Shown here piece after piece: positions 1-4,088 of a DNA stretch of 5,110 bases; the first letter of the stretch is position 1; every line of letters begins with the position of its first letter. The stretch comes from LC029 sp036676475. Its GTDB lineage: Bacteria; Bacillota; Bacilli; Aneurinibacillales; RAOX-1. Location: assembly GCA_036676475.1 (NCBI GenBank), contig JAKFCU010000110.1, positions 1-5,110 of the forward strand. The letters are read 5' to 3'. The translations under genes were made by a program, and so were the position numbers. The notes under the pieces are model-generated. The model made no database searches, was not told the DNA's origin, and was given only the letters and a program-made list of their open reading frames with translations.

Positions 1-50
1 TTGAATCATCGTACCCACCCACATTAATTTGATACTTTGATTATACAGAA

Positions 51-95
51 AAAAAAGGTATACTCTCCTCACTAATTGAGGGAATATACCTTTTT
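51..95. terminator. Bidirectional A/T-flanked hairpin terminator
   Basis: The arms AAAAAGGTATA (52-62) and TATACCTTTTT (85-95) pair perfectly over 11 bp. An inner stem CCTCA (67-71) with TGAGG (77-81) extends the hairpin. The A-run on one side and T-run on the other give a U-tract on either strand, which is typical of a two-way intrinsic terminator. It would end a transcript entering from left of the window. No coding sequence to its left can be assigned. Confidence 0.7.
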
Positions 96-117
96 ACTTT
101 AAGGAGACTTTTTCAGT

Positions 118-148
118 GGCCTCGGAAGCATCACCAGGGGCTTTTTTT
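118..148 (+). terminator. Probable rho-independent terminator
   Basis: GGCCTC (119-124) can pair with GGGGC (137-141), including one G-T pair, around a loop of about a dozen bases. A run of seven T (142-148) follows directly, the expected intrinsic-terminator layout for the plus strand. The stretch before it (roughly 101-124) resembles, from memory, the ends of some IS1182-type insertion sequences in Bacillales, but no transposase is visible. The stem is imperfect, so confidence is moderate. Confidence 0.45.
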
Positions 149-203
149 ATCGTCAAAAATGCACATACCTAGACTGAATTTCCCTTTTTTTGCCCATAAT
201 GAG

Positions 204-266
204 TAAGAAAGCTATTGGCATAGCCTTATCCGTATAATACTTTCGGATAAGTAAAGAAAAGAACAA
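204..266 (+). repeat. Dispersed two-hairpin repeat, copy A
   Basis: This is one of three copies in the window; the others are B at 2417-2464 (+) and C at 3301-3352 (-). A and C share a 39-base core (204-242 here) with 36 identities. A and B share the 36 bases from CGTATAATAC to GAACAA (231-266 here) with 33 identities. The copy contains a stem GCTAT-TGGC-ATAGC (211-224) and a second stem TACTT/AAGTA (239-243 with 249-253). The sequence TATAAT (233-238) looks like a -10 box, but there is no good sigma-A -35 at 16-18 bp. The copy lies about 50 bp before the first gene. Function is unknown. Confidence 0.75.
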
Positions 267-316
267 TCGTTGTGAATGACCTAGTGCACCAACATTTAGA
301 TGAAGGAGAACTGCAT

Positions 317-490
317 ATGCAACCCCTTGCCTTTAGTGAGCGCGGCCGTCGTCAAATGATTGATCATTTGCTAGATACTTATAATCAATATATGGAGCTA
401 TATACCATTCTCGATGACCTCCATTTTAGAAAGGAAGCAGACCGAGCTATGGATCTGATTAAAAGAATTTGTCAACCACCGATTTCCTAG
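317..490 (+). CDS. Small helical protein of unknown function (57 aa)
   Basis: I do not recognise this protein. The start is ATG at 317 because AAGGAG (303-308) sits 8 bases before it; the in-frame GTG at 272 has no such site. The product is charged and almost wholly helical in appearance, with no membrane segment or signal peptide. A Tyr-rich stretch NQYMELYTILDDLHF is followed by a basic segment ending in KRICQPPIS. Its size recalls small Bacillus regulators such as the Spo0E-like phosphatases, but the SQELD signature of that family is absent, so I do not assign it. Its stop (488-490) overlaps the ribosome binding site of the next gene, which suggests co-translation with the membrane protein at 504-860. 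Repeat copy A lies just upstream. Confidence 0.72.
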   Translation: MQPLAFSERGRRQMIDHLLDTYNQYMELYTILDDLHFRKEADRAMDLIKRICQPPIS

Positions 491-503
491 GAGGGAAGGC
501 CCG

Positions 504-860
504 ATGGAGCTTTTTTTGTTTATCATCATCAGCTTTTCATTTATAGCTCTGGTCGCGTTTGGTGCTCATTATTCAGGAGTATTTAGAAAAAATAATCATC
601 AAGCATCTCCCCCAGCTCCTACCCAGGATCGAAAAGCACCTTGGATGCTGTTTCTCAATCCACGGATGGAACCCGGCATCTTTGTTCGTAATTTAAGAAC
701 CAATGAACAAGTATTTCTTCCCTCTCCTGAAAAATTTAAAAAAGATGAGCTTTCCCTTGCTTGGATCGTGGCCTTGTTTTCGGCGACGGTGGCTTTGGGC
801 TGTTTGGCCGGTTTTATACTCTATAGGATTTGGGATTTTGTACTTAAAAGCTGGTTCTAG
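504..860 (+). CDS. Small membrane protein with two transmembrane helices (118 aa)
   Basis: This is an unrecognised family. The start ATG is preceded by AGGAGG (489-494) at 9 bases, and that site overlaps the stop of the upstream gene. Residues 2-20 form a hydrophobic helix (ELFLFIIISFSFIALVAFG). The middle, about 24-80, is polar with a Pro/Ala-rich patch (SPPAPT) and a segment around PWMLFLNPRMEPG. Residues 85-107 form a second helix. Basic residues follow helix 1 (FRKNN) and precede helix 2 (KFKKDE), so by the positive-inside rule the central loop should be cytoplasmic. No catalytic motif is visible. The tight spacing argues for an operon with the 57-residue protein and possibly with the Usp gene 123 bases downstream. 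Confidence 0.78.
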   Translation: MELFLFIIISFSFIALVAFGAHYSGVFRKNNHQASPPAPTQDRKAPWMLFLNPRMEPGIFVRNLRTNEQVFLPSPEKFKKDELSLAWIVALFSATVALGCLAGFILYRIWDFVLKSWF

Positions 861-983
861 TCTTTCAAAAAGCGATTATAGGATTCACACAAAATTCAGC
901 AATCGTTAACTTTGTGTCCACAGTCAAACCTGAGCTTTTCGCTTACAATAGAAATAGAACCAAATGATGGGAGGGATAGAATT

Positions 984-1433
984 ATGTTTTCCAAAATTTT
1001 GGTGGCGTATGACGGGATGGAACTGGGTAATAAGGCACTGGAGAAAGCCATCAAGTTAGCGGATATGGACGACAGGATCGTCATTCATCTTGTTCATGTC
1101 ATTGATCTCCCGATTATAACCAATCAATTCAGTTATTTTCCTACGATCTATATGGAAACCAATATCCAGGAGCTTCGCTTATCCATTATGAATGAAGCTA
1201 AAAAAGTTTTACACAAGGCAGAAGGGAAGCTCGCTTTCATTCCGAATATGACAAGCAGTTTTATTCTTGAAGGACGACCAGGTGAAACTATCCTCCAACA
1301 CACCAATGACCACCACTGTGATCTGATCATCATGGGCAGTAATGGAAAGAGCGGACTAAAGGAACTCGTTTTAGGCAGTGTCAGCCATCATGTAGTCCAG
1401 CACTCTTCTGTGCCCGTGTTTATTGTTAAATAA
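984..1433 (+). CDS. Universal stress protein, UspA family, ATP-binding type (149 aa)
   Basis: This is a single Usp domain of usual length. The N-terminus MFSKILVAYDGMELGNKAL is the typical first strand with the conserved Asp (D10) and the start of helix 1. HLVHVID (35-41) is strand 2. The C-terminal GSNGKSGLKELVLGSVS (118-134) fits the Usp ATP-binding pattern G-2X-G-9X-G-(S/T) exactly: G118, G121, G131, S132. The last strand VPVFIVK ends the protein. Known family members are cytoplasmic nucleotide-binding dimers induced in stress or stationary phase; the precise role here cannot be read from sequence. ATG 984 is chosen because GGGAGGG (969-975) lies 8 bases upstream; the reading frame is open back to a TTG at 912 without a binding site. 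Only a weak TACAAT box (944-949) is seen upstream, so it may be read from the preceding genes. Confidence 0.93.
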   Translation: MFSKILVAYDGMELGNKALEKAIKLADMDDRIVIHLVHVIDLPIITNQFSYFPTIYMETNIQELRLSIMNEAKKVLHKAEGKLAFIPNMTSSFILEGRPGETILQHTNDHHCDLIIMGSNGKSGLKELVLGSVSHHVVQHSSVPVFIVK

Positions 1434-1453
1434 ATCAGGATAGTACAAAAACA

Positions 1454-1507
1454 ACGGGAAAAGCTCCGCCCATCGTTAGTCATGTGGGTCGCTGGAGAAT
1501 TTCCCGT
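1454..1507. terminator. Long hairpin between convergent genes, probable terminator
   Basis: ACGGGAAA (1454-1461) pairs with TTTCCCGT (1500-1507), CTCC (1464-1467) with GGAG (1494-1497), and CCCA (1469-1472) with TGGG (1485-1488). On the minus strand the outer arm is followed by TGTTTTTG, a usable U-tract, so it would best end transcripts of the HTH-RHH gene. On the plus strand, after the Usp gene, no T-run follows. The rest of 1434-1623 carries only the TTCACC site at 1579-1594. Confidence 0.5.
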
Positions 1508-1578
1508 ACTTGAGATTCAAGCGTTCTGCCCAGATGACAAGATTTCTGGTATAGGGCTTGGACAATAGAGGAAAAAAC

Positions 1579-1594
1579 TTCACCTACATTCACC
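1579..1594 (-). promoter_or_regulatory. Paired GGTGAA half-sites, 10 bp apart
   Basis: On the minus strand this reads GGTGAATGTAGGTGAA: two GGTGAA units exactly 10 bp apart, about 30 bp downstream of the HTH-RHH gene. It matches the paired sites at 1879-1894 and within 1927-1961 in unit, spacing and the bases between the units. Its role as a binding site is inferred. Confidence 0.45.
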
Positions 1595-1623
1595 TTATGT
1601 GGTAATAGTAAGTCACATTTGAG

Positions 1624-2187
1624 TCACTGATACTTTTCCACTAGTTCAAGAATCGCCAAATGCAGCAAATCAGACTTATTCACTCTTTTTCTCTCCGCAT
1701 ATTCATCGAATACATGGGCAATTTCCTCGTCAATGACAATGGTTTTCCGCACTTTCGAATTTTTGCTGTTTTTAATTTGTTTAACCCTGTCTATGAGCCC
1801 CATTTCTTCTGTTGTGGTGGTGAGTGCAGTCTCACGCCAGTGAGCTAGAAGTTCCTTTAGCCCTTCGATTTCATCTAGTGTGAATGAAGGTGAATTCTTT
1901 TCTTCGAACCCTAAGTAACCTTGGGTTTCACAATCATTCACATGATGTGAATGATTGTGAAACGATTGCACAGGTTGCCACTTTGTGTTCACTTCGGTTA
2001 ATGATTGATGCAAAGGTTCTTTTCCTTTCTCCTGCTTCCACAGCCACTGTTGGCGGTCAGCATCCCATACATAACCAAGCTTTTTCAAACGTCGTTGTAT
2101 GGTTTTTCGATGTAACCCTAATTTTTCGCCAATTCCAGTTACCGTCTCTCCCCTGCTTAATCTTTCTAGAAATTCTTCTACCGTCAC
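1624..2187 (-). CDS. HTH plus ribbon-helix-helix DNA-binding protein (187 aa)
   Basis: This is a probable transcriptional regulator or plasmid-type partition/copy protein with two DNA-binding domains. Residues about 3-48 (numbered from the GTG) form a helix-turn-helix: VEEFLERLSRGE, then TGIGEKLGLHRKTIQRRLKKLG, ending in an aromatic YVWDADRQQWLW. The middle, about 50-100, is polar and likely disordered, with a His/Asn-rich patch around HNHSHHVND. Residues 147-187 fit a ribbon-helix-helix: strand RKTIVID, helix EEIAHVFDEYAERKR, turn VNKSD, helix LLHLAILELVEKY. GTG 2187 is preferred over ATG 2205 because AAGGAG (2197-2202) lies 9 bases before it, while the ATG has no site. TGTGAA repeats surround and lie inside the gene, so autoregulation is likely. 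The exact family is not recognised. It converges on the Usp gene. Confidence 0.82.
   Translation of the reverse strand: MTVEEFLERLSRGETVTGIGEKLGLHRKTIQRRLKKLGYVWDADRQQWLWKQEKGKEPLHQSLTEVNTKWQPVQSFHNHSHHVNDCETQGYLGFEEKNSPSFTLDEIEGLKELLAHWRETALTTTTEEMGLIDRVKQIKNSKNSKVRKTIVIDEEIAHVFDEYAERKRVNKSDLLHLAILELVEKYQ
1879..1894 (+). promoter_or_regulatory. Paired TGTGAA/GGTGAA half-sites inside the HTH-RHH gene
   Basis: The plus strand reads TGTGAATGAAGGTGAA, two half-sites 10 bp apart. It matches the half-site pairs at 1579-1594 and in the palindrome, and lies within the coding sequence about 30 bp from the palindrome. It is inferred to be a protein-binding site; its coding role alone could also explain the bases. 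Confidence 0.4.
1925..1963. repeat. Perfect 39-bp palindrome inside the HTH-RHH gene
   Basis: The arm GTTTCACAATCATTCACAT (1925-1943) is repeated exactly in inverted form at 1945-1963 around a single central G (1944). Inside it are four half-sites, TTCACA at 1927 and 1937 and TGTGAA at 1946 and 1956, so each arm holds two units 10 bp apart, about one helical turn. It encodes the polar linker between the two DNA-binding domains. A perfect 19-bp arm in coding DNA is unlikely by chance. An operator or centromere-like site is the simplest reading; an mRNA hairpin is the alternative. Confidence 0.85.
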
Positions 2188-2190
2188 GAT

Positions 2191-2244
2191 TTCACACTCC
2201 TTCATTTGGATTCACATTAAGTACAATTCGGGATGGGTTGTCCT
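2191..2244 (-). promoter_or_regulatory. Candidate promoter and operator of the HTH-RHH gene
   Basis: On the minus strand AGGACA (2239-2244) and CTTAAT (2216-2221) are separated by 17 bp; each matches the sigma-A -35 or -10 consensus at four of six positions. Two TGTGAA half-sites at 2211-2216 and 2191-2196 lie just after the -10 and are 20 bp apart, two helical turns. The second sits between the ribosome binding site and the GTG start. Binding here by the gene's own product would repress it. The promoter boxes are weak; the repeat pair is clear. Confidence 0.4.
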
Positions 2245-2416
2245 TTTCCCTTTTAACAGAAAAAAACACTTATTCCAGAGGTGCTTTCCATAAAACCCCT
2301 TCTTTCTGAACCCTTTTTACTATAATCGAGTCTGCTTTAACTAATAACGTGATACGGAAAATATAATTATACAACCTCCCATTCCCAATTTATACCTTTA
2401 TGCCTATCTTCATTAT

Positions 2417-2464
2417 GAAAGCTACTAGCGTATAATACTTTCCGATAAGTATAAAAAAGAACAA
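2417..2464 (+). repeat. Dispersed two-hairpin repeat, copy B (internally deleted)
   Basis: From CGTATAATAC to GAACAA (2429-2464) this matches copy A at 33 of 36 bases, and GAAAGCTACT (2417-2426) matches copy C. Compared with C it lacks 12 bases, apparently one unit of the short direct repeat GCGTA together with the bases between the units, which destroys the first hairpin. The second stem ATACTT/AAGTAT (2435-2440 with 2447-2452) is intact. Its A-run (2453-2458) doubles as the U-tract of the terminator of the minus-strand gene at 2497-3084. The remainder of 2245-2416 shows nothing I can assign. Confidence 0.7.
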
Positions 2465-2495
2465 GGAAAGGAGTGCTATGCAGCACTCCTTGTTC
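2453..2495 (-). terminator. Rho-independent terminator of the secreted His-rich protein gene
   Basis: AAGGAGTGCT (2468-2477) and AGCACTCCTT (2482-2491) pair perfectly around a 4-base loop. The outer arms GAACAA (2459-2464) and TTGTTC (2490-2495) can extend the stem across a bulge. On the minus strand a run of six T (2458-2453) follows. The hairpin begins one base past the stop codon, so it clearly serves this gene. Confidence 0.9.
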
Positions 2496-2496
2496 C

Positions 2497-3084
2497 CTAT
2501 TGTCCTTTGTTCTTTGACTTTTCCGTCAGTGATTTCAGCTCGCTTAGCTTGGCTTTGATGCCTTGGTTATCCTTTTGAATCTGTTCTAGCAGCTTGGGCA
2601 ACACAACAGCGATTTGTTTACTGTCATTTGATTCAATCGCCGTGGTAAATTCCTGACGAATCGCTTGGCGTTGATCTCTTATCGACTTCGACTTTTCTTT
2701 CCATTCCTTATGTCGTTCCATCAACTGCTCTTTGCTAATCTCACCTTGTTTGACTTTATCTTTGAAGCCAAGCTCTTTGAACTCTTTCATCAAAGATTTC
2801 CGCTCTGACAAGATCGTCTTCCATTGTTCCAGATCTCCAGGTGTGTGTTTTTCCGCCAACAATAGGTAATAAGCTTCCTTGTGGATACTGATCTTCATTC
2901 CATGATGGTACTCATAGTACTTGTGATGGTCTCCCTTACCCTGATGTCCTTTGTGATACTTCTCCCCTTCTTGCACTGCCGGTGGGGTTTGCTCAGATCC
3001 AGGAAGTTCGGCAAAGGCTCCAACAGCAGGAAGAACCAACATCATGGCGATGGTGGCTGGAATCCAAACTTTCTTCAGATGCAT
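2497..3084 (-). CDS. Secreted His-rich helical protein, possibly Spy/CpxP-like (195 aa)
   Basis: The start is ATG 3084, with AAAGGAG (3093-3099) 8 bases upstream; the frame is open further back, but those codons lack a binding site and a signal. Residues 1-25 are a classical signal peptide: HLKK, hydrophobic IPATIAMMLVLPAVG, then AFA before a likely cleavage at E26, with no lipobox Cys. Residues 44-68 hold seven His (44, 47, 53, 54, 60, 61, 68) among Lys, Tyr and Gly, a possible metal-binding patch. The rest, about 80-188, is long charged helices (ERHKEWKEKSKSIRDQRQAIRQEF and similar). The size, export and helical make-up recall Spy/CpxP-type envelope chaperones, but I see no clear LTxxQ motif, so that is only a suggestion. 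It is monocistronic by its own terminator and candidate promoter. Confidence 0.82.
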   Translation of the reverse strand: MHLKKVWIPATIAMMLVLPAVGAFAELPGSEQTPPAVQEGEKYHKGHQGKGDHHKYYEYHHGMKISIHKEAYYLLLAEKHTPGDLEQWKTILSERKSLMKEFKELGFKDKVKQGEISKEQLMERHKEWKEKSKSIRDQRQAIRQEFTTAIESNDSKQIAVVLPKLLEQIQKDNQGIKAKLSELKSLTEKSKNKGQ

Positions 3085-3144
3085 CAAGATCACTCCTTTG
3101 GTTTGGTAAAGTAAACTTGGCTGGCACCAAGCCTTAGGCGCAGA

Positions 3145-3177
3145 AATCTTATTGCCATTCACTAAACCAATAAGATT
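3145..3177. repeat. Inverted repeat over the putative -10 region
   Basis: AATCTTATTG (3145-3154) and CAATAAGATT (3168-3177) form a perfect 10-bp inverted repeat with a 13-base spacer. One arm overlaps the candidate -10 box of the His-rich protein gene (3175-3180), so it could be a repressor operator; it could also fold in RNA if transcription starts further upstream. A smaller stem CTTGG/CCAAG (3116-3120 with 3127-3131) lies between it and the ribosome binding site. I could not match this leader to a known riboswitch. Confidence 0.55.
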
Positions 3178-3202
3178 GTGCGGCACCCTTAGTGTTTGTC
3201 AA
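3175..3202 (-). promoter_or_regulatory. Candidate sigma-A promoter of the His-rich protein gene
   Basis: On the minus strand a perfect TTGACA (3197-3202) is followed after 16 bp by CACAAT (3175-3180, four of six matches to TATAAT). Transcription would begin near 3168 and leave a leader of about 85 bases before ATG 3084. The -35 lies in one arm of the inverted repeat at 3195-3231 and the -10 in one arm of that at 3145-3177. Confidence 0.45.
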
Positions 3203-3231
3203 AACCACAGGAAAAATGTGGATTCGACAAA
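3195..3231. repeat. Two-part inverted repeat covering the -35 box
   Basis: TTTGTC (3195-3200) pairs with GACAAA (3226-3231), and CCACA (3205-3209) pairs with TGTGG (3217-3221). The two stems are separated by a symmetric 4-by-4 internal loop. It lies between the 3350-4054 gene and the His-rich gene. It may be an operator, or a weak terminator of the galE operon, since TTTT follows the inner stem on the minus strand. Confidence 0.5.
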
Positions 3232-3300
3232 ATTCGGGCGGTCCACCAAAAGGCACAATCCTCTTCTGACTTGCGCATAAGAGCTCTTGACAGGCACCTT

Positions 3301-3352
3301 ATACTTATAGATCAAGTATTATACGCATAAGGCTACGCCAGTAGCTTTCTTA
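3301..3352 (-). repeat. Dispersed two-hairpin repeat, copy C
   Basis: On the minus strand, 3352-3314 matches copy A at 36 of 39 bases. The first stem is GCTAC-TGGC-GTAGC, where copy A has GCTAT-TGGC-ATAGC: both partners of one pair changed together. The second stem is ATACTT/AAGTAT (3301-3306 with 3314-3319). The first three bases of the repeat, TAA, are the stop codon of the gene at 3350-4054. With copy B it forms inverted repeats facing the His-rich protein gene. Confidence 0.75.
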
Positions 3353-4054
3353 TAACTTCGACGAAAACTTTTGAATGAGAGCTGCACGCTGATTTTTTTT
3401 CCGCAGCTCATACTCGGTTTCCGCAAGCTGGATTAATTCCGTAGATAGTCCTTGGGATTCCAGTTCCTGCTCCATTTTTACAAGAACGGCATAGAATTGG
3501 GTATCAGCCTCTGCTTCCATGGCATTTGCCTTTTTCATATATTTTGTGGCCAGTGACATGACAGACACTTCAGCTTCCCCATTCTTTACAGCGATGTACT
3601 CCCCTTTAGCCTGATCCAATAAGCCTTTCATTTTACCTTGGTAAGCTCTTTCCAGCTTTTTGAATTGCACGGTGTATTTATTTTTAATTTTTGTTAGGGG
3701 ATCTGCTGGCAATAACGTTTCGGAGAAGGATGGCCGCTCTTGTTTTACATTTTCATCATTTGATTGTGGGGGCGAGTTTTCTTCTCCTTCTACGGATGGA
3801 TCCCCTTCAAGTGGTTTGGTTACCGTTCCTTCCTGTTGTAAATCCCCTGGATTCAGTGATCCTGCATCAGCCTGTATAGTTGGATCCTCCAACCAATCGA
3901 GGCTCGTCCCATCATCTTGAAAAAACCGCTCTTCCTTTGGAATAGGAATGGGCTGTAGTTCCGGTTTGATGAAGCTTTGGTAGCCAAAATAAAGTCCCGT
4001 TGAGAATATTACTAACAATAATGTCCAGCCCATTTTCTTAAAGGATTTCTTCAA
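3350..4054 (-). CDS. Membrane-anchored protein with acidic linker and helical C-terminal domain (234 aa)
   Basis: This is an unrecognised family. The start is TTG (4054), with AAAGGGG (4067-4073) 12 bases upstream, a rather long spacing; starting here gives the basic MKKSFKK before the hydrophobic segment, whereas the internal Met8 would lose it. Residues 10-27 form one membrane helix (WTLLLVIFSTGLYFGY), so the bulk should lie outside the cell. Residues 30-115 are a low-complexity linker rich in Pro, Glu, Asp, Gly and Ser. Residues 120-234 are predicted helical and charged, with possible coiled-coil (KNKYTVQFKKLERAYQGK; EQELESQG; ELRKKNQRAALIQKF). It has no enzyme motif. It follows galE by 34 bases on the same strand and is probably its operon partner; a surface or cell-wall role is only an inference. 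The stop codon lies at the edge of repeat copy C. Confidence 0.8.
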   Translation of the reverse strand: MKKSFKKMGWTLLLVIFSTGLYFGYQSFIKPELQPIPIPKEERFFQDDGTSLDWLEDPTIQADAGSLNPGDLQQEGTVTKPLEGDPSVEGEENSPPQSNDENVKQERPSFSETLLPADPLTKIKNKYTVQFKKLERAYQGKMKGLLDQAKGEYIAVKNGEAEVSVMSLATKYMKKANAMEAEADTQFYAVLVKMEQELESQGLSTELIQLAETEYELRKKNQRAALIQKFSSKL

Positions 4055-4088
4055 TGGTTTATTCAGCCCCTTTCAACGAAACCTTGTC

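Noticed and set aside
1..27. An open frame ending in TAA at 25-27 could be the tail of a gene entering from the left
   Set aside because: Eight codons are too few to support a coding call.
204..242. Repeat core as a sigma-A or sporulation-sigma promoter
   Set aside because: TATAAT is present, but no -35 fits sigma-A spacing. A SigE-like reading (GCTATT, 14 bp, CGTATAAT) is only partial, and copy B points at no gene.
272..316. GTG 272 as start of the 57-residue gene
   Set aside because: No ribosome binding site precedes it, whereas AAGGAG fits ATG 317.
886..916. ACACAAA / TTTGTGT hairpin between the membrane protein and Usp genes as terminator
   Set aside because: Long loop, AT-only stem core and no T-run after it.
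944..949. TACAAT as -10 of a Usp promoter
   Set aside because: No acceptable -35 at 16-18 bp; too weak to list.
912..983. TTG 912 as start of the Usp protein
   Set aside because: The extra 24 residues are not part of the Usp fold, and GGGAGGG precedes ATG 984.
1884..2309. Plus-strand open frame opposite the HTH-RHH gene
   Set aside because: It is a shadow of the minus-strand gene; its similar HNHSH/VNDCE residues come from the palindrome, and it has no convincing ribosome binding site.
3085..3186. N-terminal extension of the His-rich protein to ATG 3186
   Set aside because: It would bury the signal peptide; the region has promoter, inverted repeat and ribosome binding site instead.
3085..3200. 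Leader of the His-rich gene as a riboswitch
   Set aside because: I compared it by eye with c-di-GMP, cobalamin, Mn and fluoride motifs and found no conserved core.
3287..3292. Plus-strand TTGACA as a promoter
   Set aside because: No -10 at proper spacing and no plus-strand gene downstream.
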